Notes: a model not told the origin generated them from the letters alone. A stretch of 37,603 nt of DNA from CAYWLQ01 sp964458775 (GCA_964458775.1 CAYWLQ010000033.1:1-37603), one strand, 5' to 3'. Shown: positions 15,809-25,407, numbered from the stretch's first letter. A program made the numbers and translations.

Positions 15809-16783
15809 ATGAATAGAATTATCCTCGACCGTATGTCAATTGTTGCTCTCCTGTTAACAATTCCGTTTGTTCTGGAGGCACAAGAAGGCGGTACTATGTC
15901 ATTTTCAGAGGAAGATGTTGAGTCTTCTACATCTGAAACCAATTCAAACAGCAATATCGAAGATGAAGATGCGAAAGGAGGCGAAGAAGTTAGCGGGGGA
16001 GATGTTTCTGAATCAGACATTCTCGGTGCTCTTGGCGAATCCAGTCTCGTTTCAGAAGCAAAAAAAGATGACAGTGCAATTGTTCAGGTTACTGAAAAAA
16101 CGGGACAACATCCAATTTGGGCAGTACAAAGAATTTATGTATTGAGAGCAAAAAGATTGGATTTGCAACTTAATTTTGGAACATCCTTTAATGACCCGTA
16201 TATGCAAAGAATGGCTTTTAATGCGTCTTTGTCGTATTTTATAACTGAAGTATTGGGTGTCGGTCTAAGTTTCAATCTTTACAAAGGTATGGATGCAGAA
16301 ACCGATTTGAATTACAGTACAAGAAGGGCTACTCACCAGGTTGTACCAATTAATGAATATTTGGCTGCCGGACAGTTGAATTTTACTTACATCCCAATAT
16401 TTGGGAAATTTGCTGCTTTCAAATATGCAATATTTCACTGGGATGCATATGTAATTGGAGGCGGAGGATTTATTTTTACAAGACCGACGGCCGTAATTGA
16501 CCCGGAATATAGAAGTTTTGAAGATTATCCGATTAAATTCTGTTTCAATATCGGTATGGGGCTTAGATTTTTCTTGTCAAGGTTCTTAGGAATAACTGTA
16601 GAATTGAGAGATTATATATTTCCGGAAGAGTTGGAAAGTTTAGAAACATATACAAGACCTGAAGATAGAGCAAATAAGGATAATTGGCTGGACGATGAAC
16701 ATAAGCTAACAAATAATGTAATGCTCAATGTTGGTATTACGATTCTATTACCGTTTACTGTTAATTACAAATTAGCTAAGTAA
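15809..16783 (+). CDS. Outer-membrane beta-barrel protein, GltA/GltB/NfsA/NfsB-like
   Basis: A 324-residue exported protein. The signal peptide covers about residues 1-25 (ALLLTIPFVLEAQ). An acidic Ser/Glu/Gly-rich region (about 27-85) follows, then a C-terminal beta-barrel with alternating aromatic strands: LDLQLNFGTSFNDPY, FNASLSYFITEVLGVGLSFNLY, GLRFFLSRFLGITVELRDY and MLNVGITILLPFTVNYKL. This is the myxobacterial outer-membrane beta-barrel family (the one named OMP_myx_plus in TIGRFAM terms). Beside it is a second barrel gene, as gltA/gltB and nfsA/nfsB pair in Myxococcus. I infer it is the outer-membrane part of the Glt/Nfs-like complex encoded downstream. ATG 15809 has AGGGA 8 bases upstream. 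Confidence 0.78.
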   Translation: MNRIILDRMSIVALLLTIPFVLEAQEGGTMSFSEEDVESSTSETNSNSNIEDEDAKGGEEVSGGDVSESDILGALGESSLVSEAKKDDSAIVQVTEKTGQHPIWAVQRIYVLRAKRLDLQLNFGTSFNDPYMQRMAFNASLSYFITEVLGVGLSFNLYKGMDAETDLNYSTRRATHQVVPINEYLAAGQLNFTYIPIFGKFAAFKYAIFHWDAYVIGGGGFIFTRPTAVIDPEYRSFEDYPIKFCFNIGMGLRFFLSRFLGITVELRDYIFPEELESLETYTRPEDRANKDNWLDDEHKLTNNVMLNVGITILLPFTVNYKLAK

Positions 16784-16834
16784 GAAATGAACAGCACTAG
16801 TTGTATATATTTGGTATGAAAGGGGCCGATTGAG

Positions 16835-17734
16835 ATGAAGCGATTCACTCTATTTATGGCGGTAGCGATAATTGCGGATTTGGCCGTTATTAATTTAAAA
16901 AGCGCTCAAGCACAGGAAGTGCTGTTAGAAGGCCCTTTGGCCGGCGCACCGGCAGTAAGAAAAATGGTTCAATATAGAAAATTAAGATTTGGTGTAGGAC
17001 CATATTTCAATTACACATTAAATAACGAATATGTTCACAATTATTTAGTGGGTGCGCATCTTGAATTTAATTTCACAGATTGGCTTGGTCTTGGAATTAA
17101 TGCTGCTTACGCCTTTAACAGTTATACTAAATTGACAAATTATATTTCTGAATCTGTTGATTTAGCAGGACAACCGACTACACCGGGAACTAGCAACGAG
17201 CCGAGTTATACTGGGGCAGCCCATTTCAAAGATCAGGTTGCCTTATTGAAGGGGCAATATCTTGCACAACTCAATTTTGTTCCTTTCCGAGGAAAGGTTG
17301 CGTTTTTCCAAAGACTTTTTACCGCAATGGATCTGTCAATATTTGTTGGCGGTGGTATTGTGCATGTACAGGAAAGAACTTTTTGTAGTTTGAGTGCAGG
17401 AAATTGTTCTGCCATTCCTTCAAGAGAAAACAGAATGGCACCGGCTCCTACTGCAGGACTAAGTTTTAATTTCTATGCTTCAGATTGGGCTGCAATAAAT
17501 CTCGAATTGAGATTTACACCAATTTCTTGGAACGCAGGTGGAACAGATGAATCAGGACAATCTGCTTCTGAATGGGTTCTAGTAAATGAAAATTGGGAAT
17601 ATCGCAATTTAGGTAAAGAAGGGAACTATCCTGACGGAAAAATTGACAAAGAAGATAGACAATGGATGCTTAATGCCAGTGTCGGAATTGGGGCTGCATT
17701 CTATTTTCCGACCAAAGTTAGAATCAGCGAATAA
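16835..17734 (+). CDS. Outer-membrane beta-barrel protein, GltA/GltB/NfsA/NfsB-like
   Basis: A 299-residue exported protein, paralogous in build to its upstream neighbour. Signal peptide residues 1-27, cleavage likely in SAQAQE. The mature part is a beta-barrel with the repeated strand-turn pattern (FGVGPYFNYTLNNEY, HLEFNFTDWLGLGINAAY, GKVAFFQRLFTAMDLSIFVGGGI, GLSFNFYASDWAAINLELRF) and ends in ASVGIGAAFYFPTKVRISE, with an aromatic-rich last strand. A pair of Cys (FCSLSAGNC, about 192-200) sits in a predicted extracellular loop. ATG 16835 has AAGGGG about 9 bases upstream. It follows the first barrel gene by 51 bases and is presumably in the same transcript. Confidence 0.78.
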   Translation: MKRFTLFMAVAIIADLAVINLKSAQAQEVLLEGPLAGAPAVRKMVQYRKLRFGVGPYFNYTLNNEYVHNYLVGAHLEFNFTDWLGLGINAAYAFNSYTKLTNYISESVDLAGQPTTPGTSNEPSYTGAAHFKDQVALLKGQYLAQLNFVPFRGKVAFFQRLFTAMDLSIFVGGGIVHVQERTFCSLSAGNCSAIPSRENRMAPAPTAGLSFNFYASDWAAINLELRFTPISWNAGGTDESGQSASEWVLVNENWEYRNLGKEGNYPDGKIDKEDRQWMLNASVGIGAAFYFPTKVRISE

Positions 17735-17792
17735 TCTACAATTGAAGTTAACCTAATTTTAACATTTTCAGGCTGATAAGGATCACCGTAAA

Positions 17793-18584
17793 ATGCTAGA
17801 GATGGAAAAAACGAGGGATTTTTTCTATTCAGGCAAGGTTCAATTGGAACAACCTAAAAATGGATATAGAGCAACTATCGACTCATGTCTATTGACTTAT
17901 TTTATTAGCCAAAATGACGAAAAATGGAATTATGGAATTGAATTAGGATTTGGAACAGGACTTATAGGAATTGGATTGATTCTTGGAGGATTTATAAAAA
18001 GAATAATAGGAATAGAAATACAAGATGAATTGGCGGAGTTGGCAATAAAGAATATATTTGTAAATGAAGTGGAAAAAGAAATCACAATAATAAAAACCGA
18101 TTTAAGAAGCATATGTCAAGATAATATGGAAAAAGCAGACATTATTGTTATGAATCCGCCATACTGGAAAAAAGATAAAAGAGTGATTTCTGGAAATATG
18201 AATTTTCAAAAAAGAACAGCCTATCATGAGGAAATGGGTGAACTCGATGATTGGATAAAAACTTCAAAAAAAATAATGAGACTAAAAAAAGGAAGGATAT
18301 TTATTGTTTATCCAATAAAAAGAATAAATTATCTAATATCCACGCTAAAGAAATATGAAATCTATGCTCAGAAAATATGTTTTGTACATCAAAACCAAAT
18401 TACAGATGCTCAATCTGTTTTAGTAATGGCCGGATATAGAAATGCAGAAAATTTGACGGTTAGAAAACCAATAATACTAGAAAAAATGAATGGAAAACCT
18501 ACGAAAGAAGCCGAATTGATTCTCAATGGAAATTTCTCTGAAAGGTTCAAAAAATTAAGAGATAGAAGGAAATTGATATTTTAA
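17793..18584 (+). CDS. N6-adenine methyltransferase, TrmN6/YfiC-like
   Basis: A SAM-dependent methyltransferase of 263 residues. The N-terminal segment YRATIDSCLLTYFI is typical of TrmN6 (tRNA1(Val) adenine-37 N6-methyltransferase), followed by the SAM motif LGFGTGLIGI (49-58) and the catalytic NPPYWK (120-125) that marks N6-adenine and related N-methyltransferases. tRNA is the likely substrate by family; rRNA or protein Gln methylation by relatives (PrmC-like) is less likely because of the TrmN6-type N-terminus. It lies 58 bases after the second barrel gene and ends by overlapping the convergent yraN gene by 4 bases. The ATG at 17793 or the one at 17802 could be the start; the first has AAGGA about 10 bases upstream. 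Confidence 0.75.
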   Translation: MLEMEKTRDFFYSGKVQLEQPKNGYRATIDSCLLTYFISQNDEKWNYGIELGFGTGLIGIGLILGGFIKRIIGIEIQDELAELAIKNIFVNEVEKEITIIKTDLRSICQDNMEKADIIVMNPPYWKKDKRVISGNMNFQKRTAYHEEMGELDDWIKTSKKIMRLKKGRIFIVYPIKRINYLISTLKKYEIYAQKICFVHQNQITDAQSVLVMAGYRNAENLTVRKPIILEKMNGKPTKEAELILNGNFSERFKKLRDRRKLIF

Positions 18585-18973
18585 AATGCATTTTTAAAAT
18601 AATCAAATTGCGATGTAGACCAAACAAAAGTTGCAACGTCAAAGCGCACCGCAATATTTGTTAAATTATGCCTAACCAAATAAGCTTCTGCAGTTCTTCG
18701 AATAATTTGCTGTTTTGAATGAGTAACTGTTTCTGAGGGATGCCCAAGGTTAGTTGTAGACCTTGTCCTAACTTCTATAAAACACAATATATCCTTGTCT
18801 CTTGCAACGATGTCAATTTCTCCAAATTTTTCTCTTATATTTCTGTCAACAAGAACATAACCTTTAGATAAAAGATAATCACAAACGATATCCTCACCTT
18901 GACTACCTTTTATTTTAGTATTTTGACAAATAGGATTTACTTTTGTGAGGCTATCTTGCATTCCCATTTCCAT
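18581..18973 (-). CDS. YraN/UPF0102 family endonuclease-like protein
   Basis: A 130-residue protein of the UPF0102 (YraN) family, which has a restriction-endonuclease-like fold and an unproven function. The core motif reads GEIDIVARDKDILCFIEVRTR, with Asp and Glu/Arg of the nuclease-type active site (Arg where many relatives have Lys, a common variant). It continues into KQQIIRRTAEAYLVRHN and RFDVATF, both family landmarks. The ORF begins 37 bases inside the end of the Cys-rich lipoprotein gene. There are three in-frame ATGs within five codons (18973, 18967, 18961), so the exact start is open. In many bacteria yraN sits next to rnhB or a methyltransferase gene; here only a methyltransferase is adjacent, convergently. 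Confidence 0.9.
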   Translation of the reverse strand: MEMGMQDSLTKVNPICQNTKIKGSQGEDIVCDYLLSKGYVLVDRNIREKFGEIDIVARDKDILCFIEVRTRSTTNLGHPSETVTHSKQQIIRRTAEAYLVRHNLTNIAVRFDVATFVWSTSQFDYFKNAF

Positions 18974-19464
18974 GGCTCTTTGCTATCGTCAGGGGGCGTA
19001 CATTTTTGAGAAGTTTGTGGACAAACATTTTCTATGCAAGCCGGTAGACAATATGATCCTTTTAAAGCTGGAGGAATATCTTCGATATTGTTTGCTACAA
19101 CCTTGTTAGAACAAATGGAACCACCGGGACACTCACACAAATCATCTAATTTATCATTATTTTTATCAAATTCTTTGCCGGTTTCATCTGCACATCTGCA
19201 TGAACAAAATGAATACTTGTTTTGCAATCCGGTTTGTGTATCAAGTACTTGGGTTTTTGTAATGCAGATACTGGTTTTGCATTGAACAGAACGAGTTTCT
19301 ATTGCATAAATATCGCTTGTTAAAGCCTCTCGATATTCACCCTTATCAGTTTCCGGTTTACAAGGAGCCCCCACTTCTGCTTCATCACAATTTGACAAAG
19401 ATACCAATGAAAATAACAAAACAATTATAACAACCGCTCGTTGCGTATCAAACTTTGTAAACAT
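18937..19464 (-). CDS. Cys-rich lipoprotein of unknown function
   Basis: A 175-residue lipoprotein. Signal peptide residues 1-25 with a lipobox ending SLSNC (lipidated Cys26). The mature part holds about 16 Cys, many closely spaced (CSCRC, CECPGGSIC, CLPACIENVC), suggesting a disulfide-bonded extracellular or periplasmic fold. A calcium-binding-like NDKLDDLC segment is present. Such small Cys-rich lipoproteins are typical of deltaproteobacteria, but I do not recognise the family. It is the upstream partner of yraN (37-base overlap), in the minus direction, in the middle of the Glt/Nfs-like region. A -10/-35 pair stands just upstream (19500-19528). Confidence 0.8.
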   Translation of the reverse strand: MFTKFDTQRAVVIIVLLFSLVSLSNCDEAEVGAPCKPETDKGEYREALTSDIYAIETRSVQCKTSICITKTQVLDTQTGLQNKYSFCSCRCADETGKEFDKNNDKLDDLCECPGGSICSNKVVANNIEDIPPALKGSYCLPACIENVCPQTSQKCTPPDDSKEPWKWECKIASQK

Positions 19465-19499
19465 AAAAACTCCTTCTTTTTAGAAAAAGAAACGTGAAA

Positions 19500-19528
19500 A
19501 AAATATCTCGATATAATCTCTAAGTCAA
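19500..19528 (-). promoter_or_regulatory. Sigma-70-type promoter for the Cys-rich lipoprotein gene
   Basis: On the minus strand, TTGACT (19528-19523) and TATTTT (19505-19500) with a 17-base spacer, about 36 bases before the start at 19464. A matching promoter in the other direction lies at 19697-19725. Confidence 0.45.
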
Positions 19529-19696
19529 TATCTTATATAGTCACAATGAATCTAAAAATAAACAATAAAACATAATTCTTATATGTAAATGCAGTATGCA
19601 ATATTTTTACAATATCATCGTTAGTACCGCTTTTGTATAAATTTATATTAACAACAAATACTGTTTGTCTTACCATTATTAACAACCTTAAATAGC

Positions 19697-19725
19697 TTGA
19701 CTTTTAATGTTCTTGTAAATAGTAT
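19697..19725 (+). promoter_or_regulatory. Sigma-70-type promoter for the gltC-G-like operon
   Basis: TTGACT (19697-19702) and TAGTAT (19720-19725) with a 17-base spacer, about 125 bases before the TPR gene start at 19850, leaving a long 5' leader. Confidence 0.45.
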
Positions 19726-19849
19726 GAAACGTCTTTTTGGTATGTAACTATTGGTAATGTTAATATCTTTTAATTAAGTATGTTAAGAAGAAATAAAGTA
19801 AAATGAGACGACTAATGAAGAAAGTCGCGCTTTTTAAAGGGAAAGTATC

Positions 19850-21538
19850 ATGACTAAAAAAGATCTTTTCGTTGGTTTAGCGGTATTTGTATTTCTCTTT
19901 TTAGTGGGTAAGAACATCAGTGCGCAGGATATGGTATTTTCAGCGCAAGACACTGGAGAAGTTGCAGAACCGCCGCCGGAGGCGCAAGGACCGCCTAGCG
20001 AAGCGTTGGCTAATGCTTTGAGATTGTATCAACAAGAATCTTATGCACAAGCAGCTGTACAATTTCAAAGAGTCGTACAAAAGGAAACCGGCGATGAGCC
20101 TGGAAATGTTCAAAAAGCCCAATTTTTTCTTGGTAAGTGTTTTTATCATTTAAAATTTTATCAAGCTGCTCTTGGTGTTTTTGAGGAAATCGCTCTAATG
20201 TCCACTGGACATTTGTTTTTTTCTACAACTTTACAATGGTTAGCACAACTAGCTAGAGAGTTACCTGAAGCAGCAGGTATAGTAAGTCTGGTCGGGCGAT
20301 ATGGAGATTCAATATCTGTCTTACAACAATTTAATACAAGTGAAACGAGTGACTTATACAATGAGTTGCTTTATCTAATGGGAAAAAATTGGTATCAAAG
20401 AGGTGAATTTGCAAAGGCAAGAGATTTCTTTCTAGAAATCGATGTACAACATGAAAATTTTATAAGAGCGATCTTCTTTGTTGGAATTACTCACGTCAGA
20501 GAAAGAAGAGCAGAGCCGGCGGCAAAGGCATTTTTGCAAATTATTGATAAGTTTGATGGAAAGTTATTTCTTTCTTATGAAGAAAAAAGATATCTAAATC
20601 TTGCTTGGCTTTCAATTGCAAGAATCTACTATTCTACGAAACATTACGAAAGTGCGATGGCCGCGTGGGCAAAAATCCCTCAAAGTTCTGAATACTATTT
20701 GGATGCTCTTTTTGAAGAGTCGTGGGCTCATTTTCAAATTGATCAGTTAGATAGAGCATTGGGAAATATCCATACAATAAATTCACCATATTTTGAGGAA
20801 TTTTTCTATCCCGAGTCGATAATTCTAAAAGCTGTTATCTATTTTGGTATGTGCATGTTTGAAGACGCGCAGCAAACCGTGGAGTACTTTAGAAAAAAAT
20901 ATGAGCCTTTCCAGCAAGAGTTGCAAGCTACACTTGCTAGGTTTAACGATAATAAGGCTTTTTATGAATATCTCATAAAGATTAGAAATACAGGAAATAA
21001 AGGTCAAATTGACGAAAAAGGTAAAAAGAAAGAAAATTCCAATAAAGGGGAAGTAGAAAAAAGTATTGTTACCAAGCAAATAGAGGATGTTATGAGAGGC
21101 GCGCTTGGCGATAGAACTCTTCTTAGAAATATAGACTATATAGATATGTTGAATGCAGAAGAAGAGCAACTAAAGAAAATGCCTTCAGCTTTTATTAACT
21201 CCGGAGCCGGAATTAGGATTCAACAGGATATAAATACCGCCAAAACTGTTGCAGTCGATAACACTGGAAATATGGTTCGTTCTAGATATGAAAGACTGCT
21301 CTCTGAAATTCACGACTTTATGAATCAGGGAACAAGAGTTGAGATTGAAATTCTGAAAGCTTTAAGGGGTGAATTGGATATTGAAATATCTGCTGAACAG
21401 GAAGTTACCGGCCTTACAATTAAAGCAAGTAAGGTAAGTAGTGATGCGGAACATCAATTATGGCCCTTTGAGGGGGAATTTTGGAGAGATGAGTTGGGAT
21501 ATTATCGACAGCCTATCAGTAATCGTTGTGGGAGGTAG
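19850..21538 (+). CDS. Periplasmic TPR protein, GltC/NfsC-like
   Basis: A 562-residue exported protein. Signal peptide 1-25 (VFLFLVGKNISA, cleavage before QDM), a short Pro/Glu-rich linker, then TPR-type helical pairs over most of the length (about 45-350). Clear units include ALRLYQQESYAQAAVQFQRVV and AQFFLGKCFYHLKFYQAALGVFEEI. A charged low-complexity stretch (about 380-405) precedes the C-terminal region. Its position right before a large TPR protein, a TPR lipoprotein and an FHA protein parallels gltC/nfsC in Myxococcus, where the product links the outer-membrane barrels to the rest of the complex. The homology is inferred from context and TPR build rather than from strong motif identity. 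ATG 19850 has AAAGGGAAAG upstream. Confidence 0.65.
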   Translation: MTKKDLFVGLAVFVFLFLVGKNISAQDMVFSAQDTGEVAEPPPEAQGPPSEALANALRLYQQESYAQAAVQFQRVVQKETGDEPGNVQKAQFFLGKCFYHLKFYQAALGVFEEIALMSTGHLFFSTTLQWLAQLARELPEAAGIVSLVGRYGDSISVLQQFNTSETSDLYNELLYLMGKNWYQRGEFAKARDFFLEIDVQHENFIRAIFFVGITHVRERRAEPAAKAFLQIIDKFDGKLFLSYEEKRYLNLAWLSIARIYYSTKHYESAMAAWAKIPQSSEYYLDALFEESWAHFQIDQLDRALGNIHTINSPYFEEFFYPESIILKAVIYFGMCMFEDAQQTVEYFRKKYEPFQQELQATLARFNDNKAFYEYLIKIRNTGNKGQIDEKGKKKENSNKGEVEKSIVTKQIEDVMRGALGDRTLLRNIDYIDMLNAEEEQLKKMPSAFINSGAGIRIQQDINTAKTVAVDNTGNMVRSRYERLLSEIHDFMNQGTRVEIEILKALRGELDIEISAEQEVTGLTIKASKVSSDAEHQLWPFEGEFWRDELGYYRQPISNRCGR

Positions 21539-21541
21539 CAA

Positions 21542-24500
21542 ATGAATAACATGAAAATATATACTAGAAATTTAACGTTACTTTTAATTTTTGGAATGAT
21601 GCTGCAAGAACATAATTCATATGCTGCAGTAGATGATTCTTCATCTTCTGCAACTGATAGTGAAATCTGCATTTCGCCTGATGTTGAAAAACGAATTTCT
21701 GATTGTCCAAAAGGTCTAAAATTGGACAAAAGGACTAGAGCACAAATAGGGGTTAGTAGTAAAAAGGAAGAAATAAAAAAGGCAAAATCGGAATTAGGAC
21801 CGTCTCTCAGTCGTGACTATACAAGGCAAATTACGGAAAGTGCGTTCAAAAGAAAAAGAGAGAAAAAGAAGATTGATATTCTAAAAAGAGAAGTACTTCT
21901 TCTAAAAAAACTTGCCGATTCTACTCCGAATGACAATCCGGAAAAAGCGGAAATCCTTAAACGAATAGCAGATGCATATAAGGATTTCTATGATCAATTA
22001 AATTATATGGCTCGCGATTTAGAAGAAAAGATTTTTCAGGCTAAAAAGGCAAAGAAGAAAGATGAGGCCGCTAGGTTAAAAGCTCAGCAGAAAAAACTTG
22101 ATGATATGGCTCGTGAGCATAGAGAATTGTCTATCAAAGCATACGTTGAGATAAGAAATAATTTTCCAGACTATCCTGATTACGATGAGATTCTATTTGC
22201 AATTGCATATGAAATTGATCAACTAGCTAATGAATTTGAGGACAAAGACAAGAAGGCAGCCTATAGAGAAAAAGCTCGTGTATTCTATCAGGAATTAATA
22301 AGGAATTTCCCCAGGTCGAAGTTTATTCCTCACTCATGGATGTCTTTTGGTGAATACTATTTTCATGAAGCAAGAGATGTTGATAGAGCTATGAAAGCAT
22401 ATGAGAAAGTTGTGGAATGGGGAGAAGAGAATAATCCTAATTACATTATCGCAATGTATTATCAGGCTTGGTGCTTGTTCAATTTACAGGAATTTCAAAA
22501 AACAATAGATCAATTTACTAAGGTGATACAGTTTGCAGAAAATAATCCTGAAAATTCAGAGGCAAAAGCAGTAGCAAAACGTTCTAGAATGGAATTAGTA
22601 GATGCATTTTCTAAGATTGGAAATCCGACAAACGCATGGCAATTTTTCCAAAGAGTAGGCGGAGACCTTGCTCATAAGATGTTAGAAAAATTAGCCGGAC
22701 TTTATTATAATGAAGGGCATTGGGCTGATGCAATAATTGTCTATCATAAATTACAAGCACTAGAGATAGAGAATTTTAATAATAATAATGGGGACAATCT
22801 CTGTGACTATCAGTTAAAGGTTACCAACGCGGTAATTAGTTCAAGACCCAAGGATGAGCAGGTTGTTGAATTGAAAAGATTATTAAACTTATATAATAAG
22901 TTTTCTAATGAAGGACATGATGCTCAAAAAGTAAAAATTTGTGGACAGGAATCTACGGCTTTGGTTTGGGACCAAGCAACTCATTGGCATGTGGAAGCCG
23001 TCGGTAGTGAATCGTCTCCAGGTACAAAAAATAAAGATACAATGAATAGAACAATCGAGCTGTATGATGTAATACTGGAGACATTTCCGAATTTGGATGA
23101 ATTAACTATTGAAGGATTTAACGAAGAGACCAAACCGACTAGATACAGGGTTGCATATTATAAGGCTGATTTATATTGGACGATGGAAGACTGGCATCAA
23201 TGCGGACCGGCTTTTGATGCGGTGGTTGAGATAGATCCTCAAGGGCCTTTAACTCCTGAAGCTGCATACGGTGCGGTTCTTTGCTATAACAAGGTTTATG
23301 TTCAGGAAAGAGGGGAAAAAGATAAAGAAAGACAGCATAAACTTAAATCTGACCAGAATCAGAAATGTGACAAAGCTTGTGTTAAATGCAAAAAGAAATG
23401 TAAGGGTGAAGGTAAAGCACAGTGCGAAATTGACTGCGAAAAGGGAGAAAGAATTGTAATAGAGCCAAGAGAATTGACTGCACTAGAACAAGGTATTTTG
23501 AAATCATATAATAGATATATTTGCTTTGTGCAAAAAGGTGAGGATCTTTTAAATATAAAATATAGAAGGGGTCGAATTTATTATGAAGCAAATATGTTTG
23601 AAGAAGCGTCAGTTGTTTTTAAAGATATAGCAATAAATCATTCTGACTCAGAGTTAGCTGTATATGCAGCAAATCTTTATTTAGATTGCTTAAATGCATT
23701 AGGGTCTATGATACAACAAGTAAGACCGGCATGTTATGATGATTTAGCCTCTGCAGTGGATGTCTTTATTGATGTTACTAAGGCTCCAGGACAAAATTTA
23801 ATGAAGGATGAAGAGTTTGCAGGACAAATAAAGGGATTAAAAGTTGGAGTTTTAAGAAAAAAAGCTGAGTCATTAACCACTAGAAAACGATTTAAAGAAT
23901 CTGCTGAGATCTATTTAGACATCTTCAGGAATTATAAAGGTGTTTATGACGATACAGGTATGTGCGAGGTTATGTTTAATGCTGCTATCAATATGGAAGC
24001 GGGAAGATTGGTTATGCCTGCAATCACAGTTAGAGAAAGAATGATTGAACTCTATCCCAATTGTGAGCATTCCAAAAAAGCTGCATATTTTATTGGGCAA
24101 AACTATCATGCTTTGCAGGTATTTGATTTAGCTGCGCAAAACTATTCAAGTTTTGCAGAAAAATATTCAGGAGAAGAAGAAGCTCCGGAAGCTTTGCAGA
24201 ATGCTGTTACCTTCTATATTGGTCTTGCTGAATATGAAAAAGCTTGGAAGGCAGTTACTTTATTTGAGAATAAGTATAAGGCCAAAAAACCAATTGAAGC
24301 TGCTACAGTATTTTTTAGTGCAGGATATATGTATATCAACGCTGCTTTGGAAGAAGGAAAAGATGAGGCCTGGAATTCAGTTTATAAACATTATGATAAA
24401 TATTTGAAAAATTATGGAAAAGCGCGAGCAATAGATGAAATGGTTCAAGCGAGAGTGTTTATGGGGGATTCTTTTTGGGAAAGGAAAAAGCCCGACTATG

Positions 24501-25384
24501 TAAAAGCTGAGAAGGAATATATTAAAGCCTTAGAGTTGTTTGATGCCGGCGGAATGGAAAAGGTTGCAGATAATAATAAGAAGGCATCGATGCTTATTGC
24601 AGCTGCTAAAGCAAGATTTAAAATCGCTGATAGAAAATTCCAAGAGTTTAAAGCAATTACTTTCCCTGCATTTAATCCCGAAACTGAAATACCTAAAAAG
24701 ATAAAGGCATGGTGGGAGAAAAAGGTTGGCCCTGAAGAAGTTGCCAGAACAGCTGAAGTTCAGAAATATCGTATGTTGCTTGTCAGATGGGGCGAGATGA
24801 GCAGAAAAGAAGCTACGCAAGAAAATAAAAAAGAAAAAGCTAATGTTCAATTTGATTATTGGTTGGAGTTTGATTTTAAACCATGGATGGAAAAGAAAAC
24901 AAAGGTATTAGAAGAGGCTAACAAATTGTTTGCAAATGTAGTGGATATGCATGTGCCGGAATGGGAGATGGCAGCTGCTGCAAGAGCAGGAGATATGCAG
25001 GTTGAGTTTATGCAATCATTATATGATGCTCCATTGCCTCCTGCCTTTAAGGATGACCAAGAGTTGATAGATATTTATAGAAGTTCAATGGACGAAAGAG
25101 CTGAACCGTTCCGATCTGTAGCTGTAAATCTTTTTGACCACTGTTTGAATGTTTCAACAAAAGTTAGATGGTTTAATGAAAATTCAATGAGATGTGAGAG
25201 CGAACTTAATAAGTTGGATCCTAAGAAATATCCAATTTCTGAAGAAATTAGAATTCAGCCGGAGAATGAAATGTCTTTCTGGGCTGTGCCCGAATTGGTC
25301 TATGAGCTTGAAGATGCGGCACAGAGGAAAGATAGAGAATTAAGTAATTCAGCTGACGCGATCAAAACGGAAAAAGGAAATTGA
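21542..25384 (+). CDS. Large periplasmic TPR protein, GltD(AgmU)/NfsD-like
   Basis: A 1280-residue exported protein, near the roughly 1200-residue length of myxobacterial GltD/AgmU. Signal peptide 1-28 (LLLIFGMMLQEHNSYAA). A charged coiled-coil-like region (about 70-200) is followed by many TPR units: KARVFYQELIRNFPRSKFIPHSW, AMKAYEKVVEW, ADAIIVYHKLQALE, QCGPAFDAVVEIDP, and more to residue 1000. A Cys-rich insert (about residues 608-636, eight Cys in CxxxCxxCxxxC spacing) interrupts the TPRs. The start lies 3 bases after the gltC-like stop, with GGGAGG overlapping that stop, so the two are translationally coupled. In Myxococcus, GltD is a periplasmic scaffold of the focal-adhesion complex. 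Confidence 0.72.
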   Translation: MNNMKIYTRNLTLLLIFGMMLQEHNSYAAVDDSSSSATDSEICISPDVEKRISDCPKGLKLDKRTRAQIGVSSKKEEIKKAKSELGPSLSRDYTRQITESAFKRKREKKKIDILKREVLLLKKLADSTPNDNPEKAEILKRIADAYKDFYDQLNYMARDLEEKIFQAKKAKKKDEAARLKAQQKKLDDMAREHRELSIKAYVEIRNNFPDYPDYDEILFAIAYEIDQLANEFEDKDKKAAYREKARVFYQELIRNFPRSKFIPHSWMSFGEYYFHEARDVDRAMKAYEKVVEWGEENNPNYIIAMYYQAWCLFNLQEFQKTIDQFTKVIQFAENNPENSEAKAVAKRSRMELVDAFSKIGNPTNAWQFFQRVGGDLAHKMLEKLAGLYYNEGHWADAIIVYHKLQALEIENFNNNNGDNLCDYQLKVTNAVISSRPKDEQVVELKRLLNLYNKFSNEGHDAQKVKICGQESTALVWDQATHWHVEAVGSESSPGTKNKDTMNRTIELYDVILETFPNLDELTIEGFNEETKPTRYRVAYYKADLYWTMEDWHQCGPAFDAVVEIDPQGPLTPEAAYGAVLCYNKVYVQERGEKDKERQHKLKSDQNQKCDKACVKCKKKCKGEGKAQCEIDCEKGERIVIEPRELTALEQGILKSYNRYICFVQKGEDLLNIKYRRGRIYYEANMFEEASVVFKDIAINHSDSELAVYAANLYLDCLNALGSMIQQVRPACYDDLASAVDVFIDVTKAPGQNLMKDEEFAGQIKGLKVGVLRKKAESLTTRKRFKESAEIYLDIFRNYKGVYDDTGMCEVMFNAAINMEAGRLVMPAITVRERMIELYPNCEHSKKAAYFIGQNYHALQVFDLAAQNYSSFAEKYSGEEEAPEALQNAVTFYIGLAEYEKAWKAVTLFENKYKAKKPIEAATVFFSAGYMYINAALEEGKDEAWNSVYKHYDKYLKNYGKARAIDEMVQARVFMGDSFWERKKPDYVKAEKEYIKALELFDAGGMEKVADNNKKASMLIAAAKARFKIADRKFQEFKAITFPAFNPETEIPKKIKAWWEKKVGPEEVARTAEVQKYRMLLVRWGEMSRKEATQENKKEKANVQFDYWLEFDFKPWMEKKTKVLEEANKLFANVVDMHVPEWEMAAAARAGDMQVEFMQSLYDAPLPPAFKDDQELIDIYRSSMDERAEPFRSVAVNLFDHCLNVSTKVRWFNENSMRCESELNKLDPKKYPISEEIRIQPENEMSFWAVPELVYELEDAAQRKDRELSNSADAIKTEKGN

Positions 25385-25407
25385 AGGTAAGTCTGGAGGA
25401 GAAAATG

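Larger units (their letters stand above)
19465..19849. other. 385-base AT-rich divergent intergenic region
   Basis: No ORF is supported here. The region is very AT-rich, holds the two diverging promoters at 19500-19528 (minus) and 19697-19725 (plus), and otherwise shows no clear repeat, terminator or RNA gene. A hairpin-forming regulator site was looked for and not found. Confidence 0.5.
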
